DNA from: Gnetum montanum
Taxonomy: Eukaryota; Streptophyta; Gnetopsida; Gnetales; Gnetaceae
Reading direction: 5' to 3'
Assembly (NCBI GenBank): GCA_015680685.1
Contig: MNCI01035130.1
Span: 1,036,649 to 1,100,648 of the forward strand
Length of the DNA stretch: 64,000 bases
The notes below the pieces were generated by a model, which made no database searches, was not told the origin of the DNA, and saw only the letters and a list, made by a program, of their open reading frames with translations. Shown one piece after another: positions 11,900 to 23,289 of the stretch. The translations under genes were made by a program, and so were the position numbers. Position 1 is the stretch's first letter. Each line of letters starts with the position of its first letter.

Positions 11900-13450
11900 T
11901 TTTTAAGTCTAGAAAGATTATTTATCACAAAATTTTCTCTATCCTTTTTTATCTAGGATTTTAAGGTCAAATTCTAGAAGTAGATGACACCACATCATAA
12001 TCCTAGCATTCTCTATCTTTTTATTAGCTAGGAATTTTATGGTTAAATGATCAGCGTATACCTTGGCTTTATATCTTATTAAGTAATTTCTGAACTTATC
12101 TAGAGCATACACAATTGCTAAAAGGTTTTTAATGTAGTTGTGTAGCTCACTTGGACCTAATCCAAAGTTCTAGAAACATACTAAATTATCCTCAACTTAT
12201 TTTCTATGTATTAACCCAAAACTGCTTGAAAAAATATCATTAACATTACACATTAGATCAAGAGGGAAGTCCCAATTAGGTGAATTAAGCACTAGAGTGG
12301 AAGTCACTTTTTTCTTAAGTTTTGTGAGAGCTTCTTGATAATCATCAGTTCATACAAAAGGAACATATTTCTCCAAAATTTTATAAAGAGGCTTACCAAT
12401 TTTTAAGAAATATTTAATAAACTATCTATAGTATTTGACATGATCTAAGAAGGATCTAACTATTGTTAAATTGGTTGTGGTTAGAAGTAGAAAAATTAGC
12501 TTAACTTTTTCCACATCCATTTTAATTCCTTCCCTAGAGATTACATGTCCTAAAACTACATCTTTTGTTATGATTAAATGACTCTTTTTCAATATACATC
12601 CCTACAAGACATATTTTAATTGATCTAATGTCTATTCATAAGTATATTCATACAATAAATAATCATCCCTAAATACTTTTATGTATTCCTCTAACATATT
12701 GGAGAAAATAGATATTATCACTCTTTGAAAGGTAGTGGGTACATTACAAAGACTAAAAGGCATTCTTATATAGGCAAAGGTATCATATGAGTAAGTAAAT
12801 ATTTTTTTATTCTAATCTTTTGAAGCAATGGATACTTGATCTTAATGACTAAACCCATCTAAAAAGCAACAGTATTCATGCCCATATAGCCTTTCTAAAA
12901 TTTGGTTTATATAAGGTAGAGGAAAATGATCCTTTTTAGTACTTTAATTAAGTTTCCTATAATTCATGCAAACTTACCATTTCCCTTCATTATTAGGAAT
13001 CACAGCGATGGGACTCATCCATTCACTATCAACTATTAGGTAAATAATTCTCTTCTTCCAAAGTTTGAAAATTTCATCCTTAACGATTTTCTTTAGGATT
13101 GGATAGATTCTTCTAGGAGGAATTCTAATGGATTAAAATTGTCTTCTAAGTATATGAGATGTTGACATGTGTTAGGTGAGATTCCATGATAGAGATCCTC
13201 ATAACTCCATTCAAATGCCTTGGATTTTCTTTTGAATATTTTAATTAATTTATCTTCTTGATCAATGGACAGTTGATAATTTATTATTAATGATTTATTT
13301 TCAACAATGAAAATGTATTTAAGGGTATTAGAAAGTTCTTTAAGTTCTAGAGAGTTATTGGTCAGTGGTTCAATATTATCCTTAACAATTCCTAATTCTA
13401 AGTTCAAAATTTGATCCATGAGATTCTATTGTTCTATAGTGGAAGAATCT
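11900..13450 (-). pseudogene. Reverse transcriptase and RNase H of element A
   Basis: On the minus strand the region between protease and RT (13,419-13,093) reads SYEDLYHGISPNTCQHLIYL, the lead-in to an Athila RT. The RT core follows, with a catalytic pair inside VFRDDYLLY (Asp-Asp codons at 12,667-12,662). RNase H is readable across shifts: WDFPLDLMC near 12,265, then LLAIVYALDKFRNYLIRYKA and VYADHLTIKFLANKK near 12,100-12,030. There are many frameshifts and stops. The order is the same as in element B. Confidence 0.7.
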
Positions 13451-13665
13451 AAGGGTCCCTAATCAAAATTATTAAAGGCTAAAGTTTTTCCATCTTTAGC
13501 CATGGAAGAAGTTGGTATTGAATAGAGCATTTAAGCTTCTTTAATATATTGATTTATTCTATCCTCCTTTGCTTTATCAAATATGTTAAGTGTAAACATG
13601 ATATTGGCAAAGGTTAATTGAAGTTTCCTTGACCTATAATTAATTATAGCATCAACTATTGCTAT

Positions 13666-14200
13666 CTAATGCCTTCTTAGAATAATGGGAAAATAATCTA
13701 GATCATTAACTTCCAATACAACAAAATCTATGGGATATTTTCTTTTTTCTACTTCCACTATCAAATCTTCAATTATTCCTATAAGTTTAATGATTGAGCC
13801 ATTCGTTAAGGAAATTAACATATTTACTTCCCTAATATTCACCAAGTCTAATACCTTAGCCATTGCACATGGCATAATGTTAATACTGGCACCTAAATTT
13901 AATAGAGCATTTTAAATATTTTTTTCATTAATTTTTATAGGACTAGTTTAGATTCTTAGGTCTTGGTATTTTGTAATCTCATAACTTTATATAAGTTGAG
14001 ATAAATTAACAATAAAATATAATTGCCTAGGAATATTTTATTTTCTTCTTTTTGTGCATAGATTTCTTAAATATTTTTCATAAATTTGGAGTATCGTTTA
14101 TAGCCTATTCAAGTGGAATATGTAAGTACAATTTCCTAAACATTTTTTCAATATATGTCTTGATGGGAAAATCTTCCTACAATATTTTAGGAAATGGTGG
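13666..14200 (-). pseudogene. Protease and end of gag of element A
   Basis: The aspartic protease region reads LGASINIMPCAMAKVLDL near 13,900 (the usual D-S-G turn is now N-L-G), followed by INMLISLTNGSIIKLIGIIEDL-like residues and FPIILRRH. The homologous block of element B is at 41,560-41,806. The part 14,200-13,920 is the gag/protease linker (PPFPK, then YLHIPLE), matching B near 41,275-41,360. It is cut at 14,200 by element C and resumes at 23,290. Confidence 0.65.
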
Positions 14201-15027
14201 TGATGAGTGGTGAGGTACCCCTACATTCAACCATATGAATATGAGCGTGTCACGCATGATCCAGTTGAACTCTGCAGACAGGATAGTTGGGGTATCTAGA
14301 TAGTTACTCGTTGATCGTATTTCGTTGTCTTCCCACCTAGACTAGTATTTGGTTTGTCACGTATGGTTTAGTCCAAGGTGAGGTGTATCATGCAGTCCTA
14401 AACTAGTGCTACTCCTAGAGGAAATGGGAAATAACTTGTTAAGCTAAGAGGAAAAGGATAAAGAGAGTCTAAGCTATCCTAAGTGCGATGAGCATCTGTC
14501 CCTTAATCATCTATACACATCTTGGACCTCATGTACTACTACTAGGATTACCAAGCGCATGTCCTAGGTATGCTACTAGTATACCAAGTAGTCACACTTA
14601 AATGCTCGTGATTAATTTGTACTCAGTCTATGTTTACTAATAGGGATAGGAGAGGAAGGTAGAGAGAGCTTAATTATGAAAGTAATAAATAACAATTAAA
14701 TGATTAAACTAAGTGAATGCTGCAATGATGAAGTAATCTTGATCTTTATTTCCAGTCATGTGGATGTCCAAGTATGTGACACTCAAATGAAGGTGCCGTA
14801 CAATTACAATCATCACACTGGAGGGAAAGGGTTGAGAAGAACTAAAAATGAAAGCTAACTTCTAAAATGAACTATTGACTGACTCTAAAAACTAACTCCC
14901 AACTCCTTGTGCCTACATGTGTATTTATAGGCCTGCACAAGCATCATGATATCACGCATTTGATATCGCTAGCCAGGTCACGATATTGCGGGTCCGATAT
15001 TGAAGCCTAATGAATCACGATTCATCA
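14201..15027 (-). repeat. 3' LTR of element C
   Basis: 827 bp. On the plus strand it starts TGATGAGTGGTGAGGTACCC and ends ATTCATCA, so on the element's own strand it is TG...CA. It matches 22,422-23,289 along its length with scattered substitutions. A minus-strand TATA box (plus TATTTATA, 14,932-14,939) lies left of four spaced GATAT(C/T) palindromes (14,948-15,001). Confidence 0.88.
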
Positions 15028-15228
15028 TACCCCCACAACTAAATGAGAACTAGTCCTTGAGTCGAACAAAATGAGAAGAAGCTCCATTGATTACACAGTG
15101 GAGAGGTATGGGATTATTATCTAACTAGAAATTTATTCATGCTGCAATGGAGAATTGAATAGAACAAAATTGGAATAGATACAAAAAAATACAAAATCAC
15201 AAAATTACAAAATTTTGTGGAACTCATG

Positions 15229-17950
15229 TCATTCTAGGTGATGATGGCTCCTCCATGGGTCACTTCCCCTTGTCTTGTGCTCTAGGTTTTGGGATTTGAT
15301 GGCTCTGAAGGAGTGCCTAGAGCTTTTCTTCTTCAATTCAGGGATCCTATGCCGTCCATGTTGATGCTCCAACATTTGATGTAGTTGGCACCTCCCATGG
15401 ACATGGTAGTTGCAGGAACATCTTATTTGCTTTGATGTACTAGGTCGTAAACAACCATTGTTCCTCCTCATAGGATCTGGATTTATCCCTATACTCTAGG
15501 AAATCTATAAGCCATCGAGCCAAGTCTACTATGATATCTTTCTACCCTTAGTAGCTGTTCTTAACCACCTCTAATTCAAAATTTGCGACTTCTAGCCTCT
15601 GCAACATTTTCTTGTGCTATGCAAATTCTACTTCATATTTGGCATAGGTGGTACCTACCTGCTTCTTGAGCTTTGTACTTGGATGTCCTGCTATCAACAT
15701 GCCTAGATTGGCATATTGCAGGTTTGCCAATTCCATGTACTTTATGAGATCTTGAATCTACAAGTCCCAGCTTTTAAGCTCTACTTGGTGGGAAAATGCA
15801 TTTGTGTCTAGTATGGCCCGCCAATCAGTGTGTTGAGCATTGAAAGTGTTGATGTGGGCCTTGGCCATATGGATCTCCTATTCTATGACTTACTTGTACA
15901 TCCCCACCTAGTCTTTAAAATGCTCCTTTAACTTTTCATACCTCTTGGCCTTGTTTTGACACGTGCTTATTTCAATGGTTGTCTTCTGACGGATTGCATG
16001 TACCTCTTCCATTGAGAGGGTTTGATTCCCTTTGGCCAAATAGTTCATGTCTTGGTTGACCCTAACCAAATACTCTTGTAATTGCTAAAAGTTATCCTTG
16101 AGAACATTCTTCTATTTCTCCACAATGGTCAACCAAAGATTGTTAGCAGCGAGCTATTTATTCTCTTCCTATAAGGCTCTGAGTGCCTTGGCATGCGCAT
16201 AGGTTTTCGCTTGTGACTTAGAGGCATCCTAGTTCTATAGGAATGAATTGAGATGGGTCCCGCTGTATAGATTTCTGGGTAATGAGCTTTTCTTGGAGTC
16301 TTGCCAACTCCATCTCTACATGCTCGACCTTGATCTCTACCATGACCAGCCTTCCTTTGGTGGTGATGAGGTTTGATTGTGTTGCTGTGACATCTTGTGG
16401 GATGTTGAACAAGGATGTCATTACTTATCCTATTTGTAGCAACTGATCAAGAACATCCTCATGTTCCATAGGAGTCATTGAAGGACCAACTAGAGTTTGA
16501 GCATCACGTGCTCTTGTAAAATCTATCAGTGGCACAATAGGGACGTTGAAGGATTCCTTTATGTGGTTTGTGACCACTTCTATGGCTCTTGTTGCATCTT
16601 GGTGTTGCATGACCACCACTGTGGCCCCTTCACCCATTTCCAATTGTAGTTGGAAAGACGCAACGTTCCCTAAAATCTATTGTGACCAATGGGTCTCCCC
16701 TCATCTTGTTTGAATGGACACTTCACCCCATGCACGATCAATAGAAACTGTGGGCCATATGATGTCATCAATGATGTGGAAGAGATTAGCATCATCACCA
16801 CTTCCCCAACTGACCGTCTCAATGATGGCCCTAAGATGGCTCATCGATGATCAATAATCCTATGGCGGTGGTGACAGTTGGTCTTGCCGGCTCATGTTGG
16901 GCACTACTTGTTGTTGACTAGGCCCTATAGTTGGGAGTTGGCTAGGCCCTACAGTTTGAGTTGCAGTGGGCCCCATCATCTATTCTTGCTATGGCTCTAA
17001 TGTCTCATCAGCACTCTTCCTTTGGGTTGGTGGCTTTGGTAGTTCAGTGAACAAAGCATTTTGGGCTCTTTTGGGAATGTCATTGGTGTACTCCAAAATA
17101 CTAGCACATTTGCACAGCTTCCTGATGAGACAAGGGAAGGGCAACATGAACTTCCCTATCTTGTGTTCTTCAAACTGCCTCATGATCTCCATGAGATACA
17201 AATGAGGAAGGTTAGCATTAACCTTTCCCATCAATATCGCACTTCCTTTTGCTGCATATGTTCAAATTCTATTTAATCCTCTTGTAGGGAGGATGTGATA
17301 AGTACCAATCTTAAAGTATATCCTTTCTTCCAACATCAACTCTCCATATGTCTTGTCCTCTTTGTCGTATTCCCTATCCAACCAGACTCTTCGTGCATTA
17401 GCATCGGAGCGAGTAGACAGGTGAGTAACTTTTGGTCCTATATTCAGAAGGTTCAACACTTCCAAGATGGTCTTGGTAGAAAAATCTATAGACACACCAC
17501 AAATGTCAACTATGGTACCTTCTTCTTTATTATGCCAAAATTAATACATTTCTCCTAAGTACTAGACACCACTTTTAGAGAGGATGGGCCATAATGGGAA
17601 CCCTTTGAGTTGGTCCCTAACAGCCTCAGGAGCGAATTCTATGAAAGGTCTAAAGTTTAATTCCACGATCACAGCTATCAATATGGACCTTTCTCAGATA
17701 GCCTAAACACACTCCAGGGGCAACGTGAGGTGTTGTCCCTATTCAAGTGCTTCAGCAACTCCTTCTACCTATCCTGACTATGCAGTAGCAAGAATCTCTT
17801 GATGGATGCTAAATGATTATGCCTCCTACTTTGCACATTGTTTGGGAGATGCTTGTCCTCTACCTCTCCCAGGTTGCTTGGACACACCTTGAGAGGGTCC
17901 TTCTTCTTGTCCATGTTTAGGGGCCATCTATAATCACACGAGGCCAACCA
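15229..17950 (-). pseudogene. Plant transposon protein ORF of element C
   Basis: Broken ORF of the 'putative plant transposon protein' type; function unknown. Blocks in order on the minus strand: a Lys-rich start (17,947-17,765); ARRVWLDREYDKEDKTYGEL then GTYHILPTRGLNRI (17,495-17,262); MEIMRQFEEHKIGKFMLPFP then CLIRKLCKCASI (17,234-16,989); and a helical, coiled-coil-like region EMELARLQEKLITQKS (16,421-16,218). The second and third blocks follow the family pattern of a 'ILPTxxxxxIxxxR' strand and a 'PSLIxxLCxxAxV' helix. It sits in the env position between spacer and 3' LTR. At least four frameshifts or stops break it. Confidence 0.55.
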
Positions 17951-18432
17951 TTAGTAAGGTTGTTTGCAAAATTTAAGTTATACCTTACTTCTGATTTAAT
18001 GAATTCGTTTCTTATTTTGTGTGATTTAGAGTTAGAAAATCTTGTGGAAATATCCCCTAAAAGTTTTAATATTGGGCTCCTAATTTGATTAGGTGGCTTT
18101 AAAAATTAATTTCCTAGTGTAGGTGGGGAGATAAGATTTTTTTGGCACATGTTTATCATCATTTTTTTTATAATCAATTATCCTTTATAGTATCCTTTGG
18201 GCAATGATGAATTCTGAAAAATTTATGCACAATTTGGAGTGTACCCCTCCCCCATGACTAAGTTGAACACTCCAGGTTCAAGTAGGTTCTTTCAGAATAA
18301 GAATCGAAGCACTAGCAAGTGAGTTATGGCTATTGGAAGGTGCACAAGTCACAAGTCGTAGAAGAAAATTTGAAAAATTCCCCCCATGTGAATAGTTGAA
18401 AATGATGTTGATGTGTGCATGGGGGGGGGGGT

Positions 18433-18540
18433 CCATATAAATAGTTTTTTTTCATGAGATATCGCGTACGCGATAGCGCGGCCTCAATATTGTGTCGGAC
18501 CCGATATCGCGTACGCGATATCGTGGCCTATTTAAAGTAG
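18433..18540. promoter_or_regulatory. CpG-retaining palindromes in the spacer of element C
   Basis: Two nested palindromes: TATCGCGTACGCGATA (18,460-18,475) and a perfect 22-bp palindrome (18,502-18,523) whose core is GATATCGCGTACGCGATATC. TATA-like sequences flank both sides: TATAAATA at 18,436-18,443 and TATTTAAA at about 18,529-18,536, the latter preceded by GTGGCC. The LTRs of C carry GATATC palindromes next to GGGCCTATAAAA. The motif therefore matches the LTR promoter region, though its direction here is unclear. An 11-G run at 18,421-18,431 lies alongside. Confidence 0.45.
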
Positions 18541-20460
18541 GGTACTTAGAAAAATTGATAAATTTCTGAAATTCTAAACTTGAAAATGAAGGACTTGAAG
18601 TTAGTGTAAAAGGTCTAGGGTAATATAAATAGTCCTGAAGGCACAAAAAGTATAATGGTGTAGAATATGACAATGGAATGCATGAATCGGATGAGGAGAA
18701 AGGACATGTTTTGGTACATAGGAATGTTTGAACTAGAAGGATGATGAGGGAAAGAGTATTGTAATCCTTGGAGGGTATAAAATGATGTGATGGTGATGTG
18801 TTATGAGTGTAGATTACAAGGGTTACACAAGTGGGTCCTCCCCAAAGCAGGTACCAACCTATAATGCCATTGCGTAACCACACCCTAAAATGTCCATAGG
18901 CATTAGAAGGGTTAAATGTAATCCACACTAGTTCCACAAAACACAAACATGTAGATACCACCGTGATGAGGTGTGAATTCAATGCTACACAAGATGAAAG
19001 CCATAAATTCATGAACAGCAAGATGAGGTGAATTGTAGAAGGGATTGCAGAGATTGGGACATGAGGTAATTGACCCAGGGCACAACGAATCTTGAGTGTA
19101 GGATGTGATTAATGTGTCATTAGCTCGTCGCACCAAAATCAAGACCAAGTCCATCCTCCAATCAGTGACATCACATTGCTTCATTTAATGATGAACAACC
19201 ATAAGAGTATCATGACAGCAAGGTGTATGATCCCTTGGTGTTTTTTTCAAGGGAGGAGTGATTTGGAATTTCTTTGCGGCACATTTGTTTTTGTCTGACC
19301 GCTTTAGCACACTTGCTCTTCTCCCTTTTTTTCTCTTTCTCTTTTTTCTTCTTCTTCTTTTCTCTCTTGTTTTTGAATGCTTAATCCAGAGAAGCCACCT
19401 ACCTTTAGGCATGGGTGCATGTCTTTCTAGTGGGACCCCCTAGAACAACATTGAGTTTTCTTGATTGAGTGCCTTTATTACTCTTACTCCCATTTTTCAT
19501 TAGATCTACAAGGATCTTAGTACACCCAAGCTACATGGTAACTCCTACAAATGTTACCAAAGAGAATCCACAAGTCCCCGTCATGTCATACCCTGACCAT
19601 TCCCTCTTAGTCCATCATTTTTTGCTCTGGGCATAATGAGCACAAAATTACTTCAAGTTTTAATGATGTCAATAATATCATCAAACCTAGAGTAGAACCT
19701 CTTATTAATAGAATGGATGGGTGGATGTGATGGGATCGTTGTCCAAGTAATTAGTCACCTGAGACTTGATAGCATAGAACAACACCTCAACCAACGAGTT
19801 ACATGAGTCGTTTATTCATAGATGAGATTACCCATAAAAAGATAAAAAGATGAACTAGCCAATAAAAAGATAAAACAAAAAAAATTGAAAGATGAAAAAT
19901 TGGAAAACAAAAAATTGTAAAATTAAAGAAAAGGAAAAACATTTATTAATTCTATTTATTAGAATGGGGAATATCCCCCATATCTAAACTTTTGATCATA
20001 GTGAGAATTAATAAATGAAGGGGTAGGATCCATGCATGTTGGAAATATTAGGACCTGGTCATATCCAAACCAATGGGGTGTCTTTTGATGTGGTGGTTGG
20101 AACATACACATATTAGGGTTCACACACTCGATCATAATAGACATAGTGGGGTAGGCTATATGATGGGGTCATGGGATAAGAAGCTACCCCACTATGCTAC
20201 CCTTGATCGTAAGATGGCATGCAAGGATCAATATGTCTCCTTTTGTGGCTATACTCATTAGGCTGCATAATTGTTGGAGCATTGATTGGTGGCCCTGATA
20301 AGGTAACACGAGGTGTTGAGTTCAAGGAGAAGGATGCATCATAGCGTTGACCTTGTGTTGGTTTTGGAGACGTAGTTGATTCAACATCATGCTGCTTCTT
20401 TCTATGGCCATGCCTAAAGAAAGGGTGCTTTTGTGTACTTTCACTGTTATCAACAATAGT
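18541..20460. other. Non-coding spacer of element C
   Basis: There is no supported coding region between gag and the downstream ORF. A minus-strand open frame at 19,021-18,452 exists, but its end is only the translation of the CpG palindromes and the rest looks like no known protein. An A-rich patch with repeated AAAAAGATAAAA lies at 19,835-19,940. Pol would be expected here in an autonomous element. Confidence 0.5.
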
Positions 20461-20469
20461 AGCACAAGT

Positions 20470-21960
20470 AGCATTCCTAGGTTGGTGCTATGGTGCAAAA
20501 CCTTTTGGTACAATTGGTGGCAATGTAGAAGGAGGTGAAGGATGAGAATATTGTTGTTGAGGAAAAGTGTAAGGTACATGAGGTGGCAACCTTGTCAGAG
20601 AGGGTATGAGTGGATAGTATTCTGGAGAATGATAATGATGGGGTGAAGTAGAGGATGATGATCGGGTTGGATAAATAGGATGTTGAACATAGCAAGCATT
20701 TGGCATTGGGACATACAGAGGATATGGTCAGGTTGGCAATGGCTTCCCCCATGACTGGGGCTTTTGTGATTGTGGTTGAACTTGATATTTCTGTACGAAA
20801 TCAGGATGTGACATTCCTCCCCAATGCTTATGTAAATGTGACAAAACTAGGCATTGGCCTTTGGGGTGATTGTATAGATAGATGTTGCATTGATATGAGA
20901 AGTTGATAGTTGAGTTCTTATTCTTATTATCTTCTACCCTTTGTTTTGATTCTTGCATGGTGTCCTGTCCTGTTTCTTGATTTGGCATAGTTGTGCCTCT
21001 ACTTTTTTTCGCATATTCTTCATATTTTCCATGCACCCACTCCATCATCTTATTAACCTTTTCTATGATTTCATCTAGTGATTGTTGCATTGGCAAAGGT
21101 AGAAACGGTTGCACTTCCTCAAGGTGAGTTGATTTCTCCTCTTTATGGTTATGGACCTTTTCTAATTTGAGATTTTGGTCTCGTTGAGAGTTTTCAACAT
21201 TCTCCCATTTAGCCATTTCTTCTTCTTCTTCTTCTACCCACTGAATAAGCTCTTGAAGTTGATGGGTTTGTAGCTCATATAGTTGACCTTGGGCATACAT
21301 CCCTAGGGTTTCCCTTGTTTCATTACAGAGCCCATCCATGATGTGACACATTAGCCTTTCCAGAAAGAATCCATGCCCTAGGTAGTTGTTTAACAATGTA
21401 TAATATCTTTCTAAGGCCATGTCCAAGGGTTCATGTTGCTCTTGTTTCCATTCTTGGATTTGTCTCCTCAAGGCTGACACTCTGGCATAGGTTTGATATC
21501 GTTCAGTAAAGAGTTCTACCATTGTTGGCGAACCACAGATTAATTTTGGTTTTAACAATATGTACCATACTTTTGCTTGGCCAATAAGTGTTATAGGAAA
21601 GAGCTTAATTTTTTGCCACCCATTATCAATATTTTTCCATATATAGGCATCATGGAAGGCTTGTAGATGATGTTGTGGATCTAAATCATAGCCTCCTAAA
21701 AACTTAGGAAAGTTGTTTAAGTCAAGCCTAGGTAGACAGCTTTCCTTGCAATGCCTGTGGGATATTCAAATGACCTCTTGTATAGGCATTAGGCTCTTAG
21801 TGGCTAGCAAGGGTTCATTGTCATTAAGTGGGTTGTGAGTTTGTGTGTTGGGATGATGTTGTCCTTGTTCATGTTGGCATTCTCAATTTCCTTTGTGAGC
21901 TCGATTTTTAGTCCTATGCTAATCCCTTGAAAGATAGTCATCCATGTCACAATTTGACGT
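20470..21960 (-). pseudogene. gag of element C
   Basis: Structural protein of a Ty3/gypsy-type element. The open part (21,558-20,728, 276 codons) contains the retrotransposon gag pattern: LFTERYQTYARVSALRRQIQ, then DMALERYYTLLNN, LERLMCHIMDGL, and ELQTHQLQELIQWVEEEEEE. A Lys/Glu-rich and Gln-rich tail follows. The N-terminal part (to about 21,960) and a Pro/Ser/Gln-rich C-terminal part (to about 20,470) are in shifted frames. The CCHC knuckle is not clearly recognisable; CNIYLYNHPKGQC near 20,880 may be its remains. It is the only core retroelement gene left in C. Confidence 0.65.
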
Positions 21961-22400
21961 TGAAGGAGTAGAGGAAGAGAGGGAGCTGTAAAACTTGTTA
22001 TGACTTTTGTAAGTCTTCCAGTCATCCCCAAATTAGTTCTTGTTAGTTATCAAGAAGGTCCTATGCCTTTCAGGCCTCCTCATTCTATGGGATGTCTCAT
22101 CCTTACTAGAGGTATCAGAGTTGGATGAAGAAAGTCTTTGAGTATTGTTGGGGTGTTCATGAACGTAGGGGACTCCTGCATAAGGTTGAGTATTCTAAAC
22201 TTTATCTTCATCATCATATAATTTTTTGGTTCTCCAATGAATTGGCCTTACTCAGTGTTGCGTTGTTAGAGTCTTATGAGAGAGACATTATTGTGAACCA
22301 TGTGTGACTTAATTAAAATTAATTTATTTTCTAAGAGATATATCTTGAATACTTTGTTACAGAGATCTTGTGTGATATAACTAATCTAAATAACTAGCAC

Positions 22401-22420
22401 CATCCCTAGCAATGGTGCCA
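22401..22420 (-). other. Primer binding site of element C (tRNA-Asp type)
   Basis: On the minus strand TGGCACCATTGCTAGGGATG follows one base after the 5' LTR end. It matches the tRNA-Asp primer site known from Athila-type elements, TGGCGCCGTTGCCGGGGA, with changes mostly at CpG positions. It fixes the element's direction as minus. Confidence 0.75.
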
Positions 22421-22421
22421 A

Positions 22422-23289
22422 TGATGAGTAGTGAGGTACCCATACACTCAACCATATGAATACGAGCATTTCATGCATGATCCAGTCGAACTTCACAGAT
22501 GGGCTAGTTGTGGTATCTAGATAGTTACTTGTTGATAGCAGTTCATTATCTTCCCACCTGGACTAGTATTTTCTTTTTCACGTATGATTTAGTCTAGGGT
22601 AAGGTGTATGATGTAGTCCTAAACTAGTGCTACTCCTAGAGGTAATGGAAAATAACTTGTTAAGCTAAGAGGAAGAGGATGAAGAGAGTCTAAGCTAGCC
22701 TAAGTGCGATGAGCATCCATCCCTTAATCATCTGTATACATCTTGAACCTCATGTACTATTGCTAGGATTACCAAGTTCATGTCCTAGGTATGCTACTAG
22801 GATACCAAGTAGTCACACTTAAATGCTTGTGATTAAGTTGTACTCATTCTACGTTTACTAATAGGGATAGGAGAGAAAGGTAGAGAGAGATTAATTACAA
22901 AAGTAATAAATAACAATTAAATGATTAAACTAAGTGAATGCTACAATGATGAAGTAATCTCGATCTTTATTTTTAGTCATGTGCATGTCCAAGAATGTCA
23001 CAATCAAATGAAGGTGTCGTAAAATTATAATCATCACACTGCAGGATGCACTAGGGGAAAAGGATTGAGAAGAACTAAAACTGAAATCTAACTTCTAAAA
23101 TGAACTACTGACTGACTCTAAAAATTGACTCCCAACTCCTTGCATCTACATGTGTATTTTATAGGCCCACATAGGAGTCACAATATCCCACATCCGATAT
23201 CAGTAGCCAGGCTGCGATATCGCATGCTCGATATCATGTACACGATATCGCGAGTCCGATATCGGAGCCTAATGAATCACAATTCACCA
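22422..23289 (-). repeat. 5' LTR of element C
   Basis: 868 bp, the partner of 14,201-15,027. It ends CATCA on the minus strand beside the primer site. Against the 3' LTR it has a 28-bp gain in the palindrome block and many single-base differences, so the insertion is old. Confidence 0.88.
23155..23263 (-). promoter_or_regulatory. LTR promoter of element C: TATA box and GATATC array
   Basis: A minus-strand TATA box TATAAAATA (23,163-23,155) has GATATC palindromes upstream at 23,196, 23,216, 23,230, 23,244 and 23,258, plus a decayed AATATC at 23,182. Steps are 14, 20, 14, 14 and 14 bp. The regular step suggests repeated binding sites for a dimeric factor; that role is inferred. Confidence 0.55.

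Larger units (their letters stand above)
14201..23289 (-). mobile_element. Element C: LTR retrotransposon with gag and downstream ORF but no pol
   Basis: Direct LTRs at 14,201-15,027 and 22,422-23,289 enclose a 7.4 kb interior on the minus strand. In order: primer site (22,420-22,401), gag (about 21,960-20,470), non-coding spacer, plant-transposon-protein ORF (17,950-15,229), and a G-rich tract GTTGTGGGGGTA just before the 3' LTR. No protease, RT or integrase was seen. Flanking 5-mers GGTGG (14,196-14,200) and GGTGA (23,290-23,294) are a probable target duplication with one mismatch. The insertion splits the gag/protease linker of element A. Confidence 0.8.

Noticed and set aside
18452-19021. 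189-codon open frame on the minus strand
   Set aside because: No protein-like pattern; its end is the translated CpG palindromes (repeated RYRVRDI), so it is chance openness.
17960-19900. A separate nested LTR element inside the spacer of C
   Set aside because: No direct repeat pair or terminal TG...CA with flanking duplication was found; the palindromes alone are not enough.
20477-20752. Two overlapping Pro/Ser/Thr-rich minus-strand frames as separate genes
   Set aside because: They continue the gag tail of element C in shifted frames.
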